From contig JARLHR010000028.1 in assembly GCA_031292145.1 (NCBI GenBank), forward strand, positions 62,001 through 126,000: a stretch of DNA of 64,000 nucleotides, in the 5' to 3' direction. Shown here one piece after another: positions 12,793 to 20,525 of the stretch. The notes under the pieces were generated by a model. That model had not been told where the DNA came from. It saw only the letters and a list, made by a program, of their open reading frames with translations, and ran no database searches. Position 1 is the first letter of the stretch. Each line of letters opens with the position of its first letter. A program made the position numbers and the translations under genes. Origin of the DNA: Clostridium sp. (lineage in GTDB: Bacteria > Bacillota > Clostridia > Clostridiales > Clostridiaceae).

Positions 12793-14165
12793 AACGTAAC
12801 ACCATCCTTGAATATTGATATCTCCCGATATTCATTTATTTCATTTTTAGTTTCTCTTCCGTTTACTATATCCATAACAAAATCAAAAAAATCTTTTGCT
12901 AAGTCTTCACCATCTAAAATACTTCCTGCATTGAAGTCTATCCAATTATTTTTTTGATTAAAAAGCCTTGAGTTTGAGGATATTTTTATAGTAGGCACAG
13001 GTGCACCAAGTGGAGTTCCTCGTCCTGTTGTAAACAAAATTAAATTTGCACCAGCAGCCGTTAGGTTGGTGCAGGCTACAATGTCGTTTCCAGGTCCATT
13101 TAAAAGATTAAGTCCTGTTTTAGATATGCTATCACCGTAATCCAAAACATCTACTACATTACTACTTCCACATTTTTGAACACATCCTAGTGATTTTTCC
13201 TCTAGAGTAGTAATTCCTCCTTCTTTATTTCCTGGCGATGGATTTTCATATACTACCTGATTATATCTAATAAAATATTGCTTAAAATTGTTTATAAGTT
13301 CAACCGTTTTATTAAAAACCTCTTCATTTTCACATCTATTCATTAATATTTGCTCAGCACCAAACATCTCAGGTACCTCACTAAGAATGGCACTTCCACC
13401 ATAAGAAGTCAATGTATCACAAAACCTCCCTACTAGTGGATTGGCAGTTATTCCCGAAAATGCATCACTTCCACCACATTTTAAACCAACTACCAATTGA
13501 TCAATACTAATTTCTTCACGTTTAAAGGTGTTTGCATAAGTCTTTAATTCTTCAATAAGTCTAATTCCTTCAGTTATTTCGTCATTTACTTTTTGAGTTT
13601 CTAAAAACTTCACCCTATTAGGGTTTATATCCCCTAGTATTTTTTTTAACTCATTAATATTATTATTTTCGCAACCCAATCCCAAAATTAACACGCCACC
13701 TGCATTAGGATGATTTACAAGACCTTTTAATACTTTCTGCGTAGTAGAATGATCACCACCAAGCTGAGAACAACCAAAAGGATGAGCAAAGGAAAAGGCA
13801 CCAGTTTTTTTAGCTAATATCTCAGCAGTTTTGTTTACACAACCTACCGTATTTATTATCCATATATCATTACGTATACCAACCTTACCACTTTCTCTTT
13901 TATAACCCATAAAGGTTTTAGATGATAATTTTTCAGCCTGCTTTAGTTTTGGAGCATAATTATAATCTACAATTCCGCTTAAATTAGTTTTTAGGTTACT
14001 CGTATGAACCGCTTCACCCTTTTTTATATCATTAACGGCATGTCCTATTGGATACCCATATTTAATTATATCATTACCTTTATTAATATCTGTCAAAGCT
14101 ATCTTGTGACCAGTTGACAAATCTACTGCTACATTATCATTTTGGCTAATAATTAAATTCTTCAT
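12789..14165 (-). CDS. uxaA: UxaA-family altronate (sugar-acid) dehydratase
   Basis: The 458-residue protein fuses the small SAF domain (about 1-75) to the large UxaA domain, as in altronate dehydratases, and is slightly shorter than the usual 490 residues. Visible family blocks are GYKRESGKVGIRND near 88, SFAHPFGCSQLGGDH near 125, GLKCGGSDAFSGITANP near 220, and GRGTPLGAPVPTIKIS near 375. Conserved Cys/His residues suit the iron-dependent mechanism. It would dehydrate D-altronate to 2-keto-3-deoxy-D-gluconate; family members in L-fucose loci act on L-fuconate instead. It overlaps both neighbouring genes by 4 bp. It is cytoplasmic. With UxaB next to it, altronate is the simpler substrate. Confidence 0.85.
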   Translation of the reverse strand: MKNLIISQNDNVAVDLSTGHKIALTDINKGNDIIKYGYPIGHAVNDIKKGEAVHTSNLKTNLSGIVDYNYAPKLKQAEKLSSKTFMGYKRESGKVGIRNDIWIINTVGCVNKTAEILAKKTGAFSFAHPFGCSQLGGDHSTTQKVLKGLVNHPNAGGVLILGLGCENNNINELKKILGDINPNRVKFLETQKVNDEITEGIRLIEELKTYANTFKREEISIDQLVVGLKCGGSDAFSGITANPLVGRFCDTLTSYGGSAILSEVPEMFGAEQILMNRCENEEVFNKTVELINNFKQYFIRYNQVVYENPSPGNKEGGITTLEEKSLGCVQKCGSSNVVDVLDYGDSISKTGLNLLNGPGNDIVACTNLTAAGANLILFTTGRGTPLGAPVPTIKISSNSRLFNQKNNWIDFNAGSILDGEDLAKDFFDFVMDIVNGRETKNEINEYREISIFKDGVTL

Positions 14166-15472
14166 TTTAAAACCTCAACTATTGCAGATCTAATATCCGA
14201 ACTTATCTTTTCATAATAATATTTAACATCCTCACACAAACAACTTATATCCATTCCCCAAATAGACTCATTTTGTAAAATATCACTTACTGAAGCAGCC
14301 TTCATAAATTCTAAAATTTTCTTATCATCATTTGCTTTATCTGTTTTATAAAATGCTATTAATGCAGCTAAAGAAAATGTTAATATCTTTGGATTTTTAT
14401 TAAATTTCTGTCTATATTCTAATATTGTAGGTAAAACACGAACTTTAAACTTGCTTACAGAGTTTAATGCTATTGACAAAAGAAGATGCTTTATATACGG
14501 ATTAGAAAATCTATCAATAACAGCATTTCCAAAATCAATATCCTCTTTGGTACTACCTAGAACAGGGACTATTTCCTCAAATATAGCTTTATTAATATAG
14601 GAATGCATATTTTCATCTTTCATGCATTGTACAACGCTTTCAAGTCCGTATAAATGTGCTGCTAAAACCATGCTGGTGTGAGCTCCATTTAAAATTCTAA
14701 CTTTACGTTTTTTGTAGGTCACAACATCCTTTGTCCAAATAACATTTAGACCAGCTTTGTTAAATGGAAGTTCATTTTCAAAATCACCTTGTATAACCCA
14801 CAAGTGAAAAGGTTCAGCTGTGTCTATATACTTATCTTCATAACCTATTATTTTAGTTAATTCACTAATTTCATCCTTGGGATATCCCGTAACAATCCTA
14901 TCCACTAATGTATTGCAGAAATAATTTTCCTCTTGAATAAACTCCTTAAAATCATCATCCAAATTCCACAAATCCGCATATTTTAGAACACATCTTTTTA
15001 GTTCATCGCCATTATTATCAATTAGCTCGCAAGGCATTATTACAAAACCTTTTAAGGCTGTTTTATATCTTTCCAATAAAAGTAGTGTTAATTTTGCAGG
15101 AAAGGTTTTTGGAGGTTCATCCGTAATTTTATCATCTTCACTAAATTCAATTCCTGCTTCTGTAGTATTGGAAACAATGTAGCGCATATCAGGATTCTGT
15201 GCCAATTTTATATATTCTTGAAAATCAACATATGGATTTATACCTCTAGAAATTGAAGTAATTTCTTTATGTTCACTTACAAGCTTACCATTTTCTATTC
15301 CGCGCAAAAACAAGTTATATTTTTCAAGACCTTCCTCCATATTGCCTCTATTTGTAGGTTTAATAACTACAACTTTACCTTGAAATAATTTTTTTTCATT
15401 TAACGTGTGTATAAAATCATCAACAAAGCCCCTTAAAAAAACGCCTCCACCAAATTGTATTACTTTTTCCAT
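14162..15472 (-). CDS. uxaB: Tagaturonate reductase (mannitol dehydrogenase superfamily)
   Basis: This polyol dehydrogenase superfamily protein has an N-terminal NAD-binding part starting VIQFGGGVFLRGFVDDF and a C-terminal helical domain with the Lys-containing KVRILNGAHTSMV motif near residue 258, the catalytic block of the family. Length (436) is slightly under UxaB of E. coli. It would reduce D-tagaturonate to D-altronate with NADH, feeding the dehydratase encoded next. I set the start at the ATG at 15472 because AGGAG then lies 8 nt away; a GTG two codons upstream would be too close. It overlaps uxaA by 4 bp and lies 11 bp after the Zn-dehydrogenase gene. UxaB normally serves galacturonate catabolism, but no uronate isomerase UxaC is in this operon. 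Confidence 0.85.
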   Translation of the reverse strand: MEKVIQFGGGVFLRGFVDDFIHTLNEKKLFQGKVVVIKPTNRGNMEEGLEKYNLFLRGIENGKLVSEHKEITSISRGINPYVDFQEYIKLAQNPDMRYIVSNTTEAGIEFSEDDKITDEPPKTFPAKLTLLLLERYKTALKGFVIMPCELIDNNGDELKRCVLKYADLWNLDDDFKEFIQEENYFCNTLVDRIVTGYPKDEISELTKIIGYEDKYIDTAEPFHLWVIQGDFENELPFNKAGLNVIWTKDVVTYKKRKVRILNGAHTSMVLAAHLYGLESVVQCMKDENMHSYINKAIFEEIVPVLGSTKEDIDFGNAVIDRFSNPYIKHLLLSIALNSVSKFKVRVLPTILEYRQKFNKNPKILTFSLAALIAFYKTDKANDDKKILEFMKAASVSDILQNESIWGMDISCLCEDVKYYYEKISSDIRSAIVEVLK

Positions 15473-15483
15473 ATTCACTACTC

Positions 15484-16497
15484 CTAAAATTCAACTAAAA
15501 TTTTTGCTAAACTTCCATCATTGTTTGCAAGTGCCTTGAAAGCTTTATCTGCTTTTTCTATTGGATATATATTACTAACCATTTTCATCAAATCTATTTC
15601 GCCTTGTTTTACTATACTTATTAAATCTGTAAAGTCCTTTTTATAGCTGTTTCTACTTCCAAAAATATTTAATTCCTTTTTCAAAATTATTGAATGATTG
15701 AAGGTTGTATCCTTCTTACCGTTACCAATTAAAATTACCTTTCCAGCGAAGCAAACATTTTCGATGCTATCTAAAAACGTTTGAGAAAGTCCACAGGCTT
15801 CAATAACTACATCGAATCCATTTTCCCCAGTTATACTATCAGCAGCTTCTTTTATTTTTGTTTTCGCACTGTTTATAACTCCATCAGCACCATAGCCTAA
15901 AGCAACATCAAGTCTTTTGTCTAGAACATCTGCAACATATACCTTTGCACCAGTTAACTTTGCACAAATCAAGGCAAAAAGTCCTATTGGACCTGCACCT
16001 ATAACTAAAACCTTATCATTAGAACTTATATTTGTTCTTGAAACTGCATGGCGACTTATAGTAAATGGTTCAATTAAGGCAAGTTCCTTAGAATTTAATC
16101 CCATGCCATCATATATTCTCTCAATTGGCATAGCAACATATTCGCAGAATGTACCATCTCTTTGAACACCCATAGTCTGATTATCTGTGCAACAGTTAAC
16201 AAAACCACGTTCACAAGAATAACATTCTCCACAATTGAAATATGGATTAGCTGTAACAATCATACCTTTTTTTAATCCTAAATCATTTTCTGGAATTTCA
16301 ACAATTTCAGCTGAAAATTCATGTCCTGGTATTCTAGGGTACGTCGTAAAAGGCTGATTACCTGTATAACTAGCTACATCTGCTCCACATATCCCTACAT
16401 GTTTAATCTTTAATAATGCTTCTCCTTGTCCTACTTTTGGCATAGGAACTTCTCTTACTTCAATTTTATTAGGTTCACTTATAAAAACTGCTTTCAT
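15484..16497 (-). CDS. Zinc-dependent MDR dehydrogenase, L-galactonate 5-dehydrogenase (LgoD)-like
   Basis: The 337-residue protein is a medium-chain dehydrogenase with the catalytic zinc residues (HVGICGAD near Cys37 and PGHEF near His60), the four-Cys structural zinc lobe (CGECYSCERGFVNCC, about 91-105) and a Rossmann motif VIGAGPIGLFAL near 166. It resembles E. coli LgoD/YjjN, which oxidises L-galactonate at C5 to D-tagaturonate, including an ALIEPF.ISRHAVSR stretch and the GSRN block near the C-terminus. Its position directly upstream of UxaB and UxaA gives a complete route L-galactonate to tagaturonate to altronate to KDG. Other sugar-alcohol or sugar-acid dehydrogenases share these motifs, so the substrate is inferred from context. 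Confidence 0.75.
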   Translation of the reverse strand: MKAVFISEPNKIEVREVPMPKVGQGEALLKIKHVGICGADVASYTGNQPFTTYPRIPGHEFSAEIVEIPENDLGLKKGMIVTANPYFNCGECYSCERGFVNCCTDNQTMGVQRDGTFCEYVAMPIERIYDGMGLNSKELALIEPFTISRHAVSRTNISSNDKVLVIGAGPIGLFALICAKLTGAKVYVADVLDKRLDVALGYGADGVINSAKTKIKEAADSITGENGFDVVIEACGLSQTFLDSIENVCFAGKVILIGNGKKDTTFNHSIILKKELNIFGSRNSYKKDFTDLISIVKQGEIDLMKMVSNIYPIEKADKAFKALANNDGSLAKILVEF

Positions 16498-16500
16498 CTC

Positions 16501-17706
16501 TTATTTCTCCTTATTAATATATTTTTCATTCCAAATAACAGCTGTTTTAAGTGGCGCTGCTTTTGAATAAATTTTATTTTCATATGCATCAATAGGATCC
16601 TTTGTGAATTCATCCTTATCGATTAGCTCAACAATTTCATCATAATTACTTTCACATAGTAGTTCGATAGCCTTTTCCATATGATCTTGCCTAAAATTAA
16701 TTGATGCTAAAATCAAATGATTTTTAAACCCAAAAGGCATTGTATCAAAAGTAATCTTTGGTCCTAAGGAAAAACTATTATATATACCATTACAACCTAG
16801 AACTCCGTATTCAAAGGCAATTTTATGCTCTATTTCACTTCCAGAAACTCCAATAAATACCCCTGCGGTCCCGCCTAAAGTTTCCTTTATTGCTTCAGCT
16901 AATTCTTCATTTGAATTAAAGTTACTCTGTACATATTTTGCTCCTACATTCTTAACAGCGAATTGTACCTTAGGAGAATTTTCTTCGGAACGTGCTACAA
17001 AGACAATATTTGCATTTTTATATTTCTTTCTAATTACATCTGCCACAAACATTCCCGTAGTACCAAGACCAAATATGACAGTATTATTAAATAAGTTTTC
17101 TTTCGCTAATTCTCTTGCAGTAACCTCATCGCATTTGTTTTTTGCCATTTCAACCCTAAACATCTGCGCTTCTCCCAAATCCTCCATCCTCTCAAGTTGG
17201 AAAAGCATGCAGGCATAAGGATCAGCAAACACAAGTTTCTTCGCAATGGAAAGAGGCAATTTATCACCATCTACATATTTTTCTGGTATTTTTAACAACA
17301 TATCTGGATTATAATAATTCATATCTGAAAAAAGTCCATCTGCACCATCACAACCATATTCAAAATAATCCTCATCCTCCATATAACGTGTTGGATCGTA
17401 AGAATTACCACCACGAATAAGAACTATTCCGAAACGTTTTTCTGATGGTACCCATACAACTCCCTCATGACCATTAATCAGACGGCTTGTACCTTTTGGG
17501 AACTTATTATTTAATCGCCCACTTTTTCCCATTTTCATAAGTTCATTATCAGTTCCGCAAAATCCAGCTATTGCAGTTTCAGCAAGGATACCTTCTTTTT
17601 CTTCCTCCATTCTTAATCTCTTACGTTTAGGATTTATAAGTTCCATGTCACCATAAACAAGTGCTTTGTCGCTGCTGTTTTGAAAATAAGTGCATTTTGT
17701 AATCAT
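16501..17706 (-). CDS. MDR-family aldose dehydrogenase (glucose dehydrogenase-like), candidate L-galactose/L-fucose 1-dehydrogenase
   Basis: At 401 residues this is longer than ordinary alcohol dehydrogenases. It shows an MDR zinc site (IAGFCGTDNELM near 48-59 and INGHEGVVWV near 77-86) and a nucleotide-binding stretch VIFGLGTTGMFVADVI near 193-208. It lacks the usual four-Cys structural lobe, and the layout resembles glucose/galactose dehydrogenases of the MDR type. It sits between the mutarotase and the LgoD-like gene, only 3 bp from the latter. I infer that it oxidises the beta-anomer of an L-sugar (L-galactose or L-fucose) at C1 to the lactone. Known bacterial L-fucose dehydrogenases of oxidative pathways are often short-chain enzymes, so this would be a different protein family in that role. 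Confidence 0.65.
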   Translation of the reverse strand: MITKCTYFQNSSDKALVYGDMELINPKRKRLRMEEEKEGILAETAIAGFCGTDNELMKMGKSGRLNNKFPKGTSRLINGHEGVVWVPSEKRFGIVLIRGGNSYDPTRYMEDEDYFEYGCDGADGLFSDMNYYNPDMLLKIPEKYVDGDKLPLSIAKKLVFADPYACMLFQLERMEDLGEAQMFRVEMAKNKCDEVTARELAKENLFNNTVIFGLGTTGMFVADVIRKKYKNANIVFVARSEENSPKVQFAVKNVGAKYVQSNFNSNEELAEAIKETLGGTAGVFIGVSGSEIEHKIAFEYGVLGCNGIYNSFSLGPKITFDTMPFGFKNHLILASINFRQDHMEKAIELLCESNYDEIVELIDKDEFTKDPIDAYENKIYSKAAPLKTAVIWNEKYINKEK

Positions 17707-17734
17707 ATTAAAATCTCCCTTAATAAATAATTTT

Positions 17735-18166
17735 TTATTTTTTTATAATGCAACCCTTTTTAAGGATTACATTAGCATATTGAGCACTTTCACTTGTTGC
17801 AATAATTGCATATGCCTTTTTTGCTTCATCATAGTAATCAAATCTTTCTAAGAATTCAATTTGTGCATCAGGCTCATATTTTGCTATTATCTCCTTATAC
17901 TTTTCCCATATTGTAGGTACTACTGTATCACCCTTGCAGACTTCCATAAGTGAAACTTGCTTCTCCACATATTGATCCAATGGAAAAAGCGATAAAATTG
18001 CATCCAAAACCTCTGGCACTCCATGTCCATCCATTCTAATTAATCTTTTTGCATTACTTGCAGCTGGAAAGTTGCCATCTGCAATTACAAGATGATCCCC
18101 ATGACCCATTTCACATAACACCTTCAATAATTCTGGTGAAATAATTGGATTAATTCCTTTTAACAT
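17735..18166 (-). CDS. fucU: FucU/RbsD-family L-fucose (L-galactose) mutarotase
   Basis: This 143-residue protein aligns over its full length with the FucU/RbsD family. The N-terminus reads MLKGINPIISPELLKVLCEM and is followed by GHGDHLVIADGNFPA with the catalytic His/Asp pair. Near the C-terminus are the RFDYYDEAKKAYAIIATSE and YANVILKKG blocks, which favour FucU over RbsD. It interconverts the anomers of L-fucose; L-galactose differs only at C6 and would fit. It is the first gene of the six-gene operon, behind AGGAGGT, and lies 28 bp before the aldose dehydrogenase gene. Its presence is the clearest sign that the operon handles an L-fuco/L-galacto-configured sugar rather than a uronate. Confidence 0.9.
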   Translation of the reverse strand: MLKGINPIISPELLKVLCEMGHGDHLVIADGNFPAASNAKRLIRMDGHGVPEVLDAILSLFPLDQYVEKQVSLMEVCKGDTVVPTIWEKYKEIIAKYEPDAQIEFLERFDYYDEAKKAYAIIATSESAQYANVILKKGCIIKK

Positions 18167-18211
18167 TACTCTTACCTCCTAGGTATTTATTTATAGTAAA
18201 CTAAATGTCTT

Positions 18212-18242
18212 ATTATAAATGAAAATAAAATCGTTTTATCAA
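18212..18242 (-). promoter_or_regulatory. Putative promoter of the fucU-uxa operon
   Basis: On the minus strand a perfect -10 box TATAAT (18217-18212) is preceded by TTGATA (18242-18237), with a long 19-bp spacer. It lies about 45 bp upstream of the fucU start. Confidence 0.4.
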
Positions 18243-18279
18243 ATATCGCAAAACATTTAATCATATATCTATCAATAAT

Positions 18280-18295
18280 AGCTAAACGTTTAGCT
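18280..18295. promoter_or_regulatory. LacI-type operator upstream of fucU
   Basis: AGCTAAACGTTTAGCT is a perfect 16-bp palindrome with the central CpG typical of LacI-family operators. It shares the core AAACGTTT with the palindrome just upstream of the lacI gene. It lies about 115 bp before fucU, upstream of the putative -35 box. Confidence 0.65.
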
Positions 18296-18328
18296 CTTGT
18301 GCATAACATACTACTTAAAACTTTAATT

Positions 18329-18364
18329 TAAGCACGTTGATTATTCATTAAATCAACATGCTTA
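18329..18364 (-). terminator. Terminator downstream of the LacI gene
   Basis: A 14-bp inverted repeat (TAAGCACGTTGATT at 18329-18342 with 18351-18364, one G-T pair) is followed on the minus strand by TTAAATTAAAGTTTTAAG. It separates the lacI transcript from the fucU operon. Confidence 0.6.
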
Positions 18365-18427
18365 AGCTAAATTAGCATAAAGACTCCTGCCCTATATATC
18401 ACTAGTTTCCTTACGTAAATTTAAGTT

Positions 18428-19441
18428 TTATTGTAGCTGTCTTACAGATTCCTGTATAAGTATTTCTGTTTTCAATCTATATCTCTGAGGAAAATTACTT
18501 ACATCCTCATTTAATCTTCTTAATAATACCTCCGCTGCAGTTTCACCTATAGCTTTCATAGGCTGAACAACTATAGACAAAGAAGGCTTCACTATTTTAG
18601 CCATTTGGAGATTATCATATCCTATGATTGATAATTGCTCTGGTACAACTACATTATTTTCATTAATAGCCATTATAGCTCCTAAAGTCATTTCATAATT
18701 TGTTATAAACACTGCAGTAGGCGGTTCTTTCATTCTAATAAACTGGCTTAGTAATTCATAGCCACTATCAATATTATAATCTCCAAATTTTATTAATTCC
18801 TCATCTATTGTCATAGAATAATCTTCATGAACCCGATAGTAACCTTTTAGCCTCTCATTTGCAGTATATACCTCTTTAGGACCGCTTATAATTCCTATCC
18901 TCTTGTGACCTTTAGTTATCAACACTTCCACAGCATCATATGAACTATTTAAATTATCTACAAGTACCACATCACACTCTATATCCTTTAAGTCTCTATC
19001 AATAAGAACAACTTTTATACCTTCATCAATAGCCTCTTGAATAATACCTCCATCTTTACCAAGTGGCATTATAATCAAGCCTTCAACCATCTTACTAACC
19101 AAAAACTTCAACTTTTCTTTTTCTAAATTAATATCTTCTTTGTAATCGCAAATAACTGTACTGTAACCATGCTTTATCAAAATATTTTCTATATTGGATA
19201 CTATACTAGTACAAAAAACCTTTTCTAAATTAGGAATTAAAATACCGATAGTTTTACTTCTATTAGTTTTTAATCCCCTAGCCATTTCATTAACTCGAAA
19301 ATTTAATACCTCTATGGCTTCATCTATAATCTTCTTGTTATGCTCCAGCACATTTCCACCATTAATGTATTTTGATATAGTTGCAATGGAAAGTCCTGTA
19401 TATTTAGCTACATCTTTTATTGTTGCTGCTATCTTAACCAA
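18428..19441 (-). CDS. LacI-family repressor of the fucU-uxa operon
   Basis: This 337-residue regulator has the LacI HTH at its N-terminus (TIKDVAKYTGLSIATISKYI, hinge near 50-60) and a periplasmic-binding-protein-like effector domain (TIGILIPNLEK onward) that ends in PSLSIVVQPMKAIGETAAEVLLRR. The start is not clear. The frame opens with a TTG directly abutting AGGAG, and no ATG lies before the HTH, so a non-standard start is used. The perfect palindrome ACGAAACGTTTCGT lies 9 bp upstream of the TTG, which suggests autoregulation. A second site with the same core precedes fucU. It probably responds to L-galactose, L-fucose or a pathway acid. Confidence 0.88.
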   Translation of the reverse strand: MVKIAATIKDVAKYTGLSIATISKYINGGNVLEHNKKIIDEAIEVLNFRVNEMARGLKTNRSKTIGILIPNLEKVFCTSIVSNIENILIKHGYSTVICDYKEDINLEKEKLKFLVSKMVEGLIIMPLGKDGGIIQEAIDEGIKVVLIDRDLKDIECDVVLVDNLNSSYDAVEVLITKGHKRIGIISGPKEVYTANERLKGYYRVHEDYSMTIDEELIKFGDYNIDSGYELLSQFIRMKEPPTAVFITNYEMTLGAIMAINENNVVVPEQLSIIGYDNLQMAKIVKPSLSIVVQPMKAIGETAAEVLLRRLNEDVSNFPQRYRLKTEILIQESVRQLQ

Positions 19442-19449
19442 CTCCTATC

Positions 19450-19463
19450 ACGAAACGTTTCGT
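19450..19463. promoter_or_regulatory. LacI-type operator in front of lacI
   Basis: ACGAAACGTTTCGT is a perfect 14-bp palindrome in the 32-bp gap between the araC2 stop and the lacI start. Its core AAACGTTT is shared with 18280-18295. It overlaps the lacI translation start region and would also be in the path of any araC2-lacI read-through. Confidence 0.65.
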
Positions 19464-19473
19464 TAGTTATATG

Positions 19474-20382
19474 TTATACCTTGTCTAATATGGTGTCAAT
19501 ATAAAATTTAAATCTGAATTCAGTAGGGGTGACGCTCAATTGTCTTTTGAAAACACGATTAAAATAGCTTATATTATCAAAACCGCATTCCAATGCAATA
19601 TCCGTTATACTGAACGTACTTATCTTAAGTAGTGAACATGCTGTTTCTATTCGATAGTGATTTATATATTCTACTATACTTGTATCAGTCATCTCTTTAA
19701 AAAACTTACACAGATACTGAGGTGTTAAATTTAATGACTTGCTGATATCTGTAATCTTTATTTTTTTGTTATAGTTCTGATAAATGTAGCCTAGTATCTG
19801 TTTTAGTGTATTATATTTTTTTGTTTCAGTTAAGTCTTTCTGGTTATCCAACATTATAGTATAGAGATTACTTCTAAACAAGGTAGTAAAAATAGAAAAA
19901 AGTTTACTTTTAACACTTAACTCATAAGCCATATTCTTATCTGTTAGTTCATCTATAATATCTTTAAGTTCAGAAATTACTTTTACTTGGGAATTATTTT
20001 GATGCGTAAAATGCTGAAGTATTTTAAATTTATTAATTTTAATTCCATCGAAAAACTGTTGGCAGGAATCAAGGGTGTTACTGAGAAATTCCGTACTAAA
20101 AACTATTGAAAAATAAGTGCAGCTACATGTGTTGGAGATACCGGAGTGAAGTTGTCCTGAATTTATAAAGATACATTCTCCTTCTTTAATCAATATATCA
20201 TCATCATCTATAGTAAACACTGCTTCTCCATCGGATAAGTAAATAAACTCCAGCTCACTGTGCCAATGGTGAGGTAAGATGCGGCCAGCCACATTATGGG
20301 TCACAGGATAAAGTGCTGCCGAAAACATAGTATCTCCATGCTGCTTATGTTCCTTTAATTTTTCAAAGCTTAAAATATTCAT
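19474..20382 (-). CDS. AraC-family regulator paired with the GH31 gene
   Basis: This 302-residue one-component regulator has an N-terminal cupin (HHWHSELEFIYLSDGEAVF near 37-55) and a C-terminal AraC double HTH (KITDISKSLNLTPQYLCKFFK and IALECGFDNISYFNRVFKRQ). Translation starts at the ATG at 20382, about 11 nt after GAGGAG. It is transcribed divergently from the GH31 gene with 143 bp between them and is the probable regulator of that gene; the ligand may be an isoprimeverose-type or xylosyl-containing oligosaccharide. The lacI gene starts 32 bp downstream, so some co-transcription is possible. Confidence 0.88.
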   Translation of the reverse strand: MNILSFEKLKEHKQHGDTMFSAALYPVTHNVAGRILPHHWHSELEFIYLSDGEAVFTIDDDDILIKEGECIFINSGQLHSGISNTCSCTYFSIVFSTEFLSNTLDSCQQFFDGIKINKFKILQHFTHQNNSQVKVISELKDIIDELTDKNMAYELSVKSKLFSIFTTLFRSNLYTIMLDNQKDLTETKKYNTLKQILGYIYQNYNKKIKITDISKSLNLTPQYLCKFFKEMTDTSIVEYINHYRIETACSLLKISTFSITDIALECGFDNISYFNRVFKRQLSVTPTEFRFKFYIDTILDKV

Positions 20383-20458
20383 TTATACTAATCTCCTCTT
20401 TTTGTAGATATTAAAATAGTACTATAATATGTGATTATATTGCAAGTTTTAAAAATAA

Positions 20459-20478
20459 AATACTAATATAATACTAAT
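20459..20478. promoter_or_regulatory. Tandem repeat in the araC2/GH31 control region
   Basis: AATACTAAT occurs twice, at 20459-20467 and 20470-20478. The copies are 11 bp apart, one helical turn, which is the arrangement expected for the two HTH motifs of an AraC protein. They lie about 50-65 bp upstream of the GH31 start codon. Confidence 0.4.
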
Positions 20479-20525
20479 GTATTAGATTCAAAAGTTATTA
20501 TTAACCTACGGAAGGAGAAATTATA

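Noticed and set aside
11920..18166. Galacturonate (pectin) pathway as the role of the uxa genes
   Set aside because: No uronate isomerase UxaC, while FucU, a lactonase and two sugar dehydrogenases are present, which fit a neutral L-sugar better.
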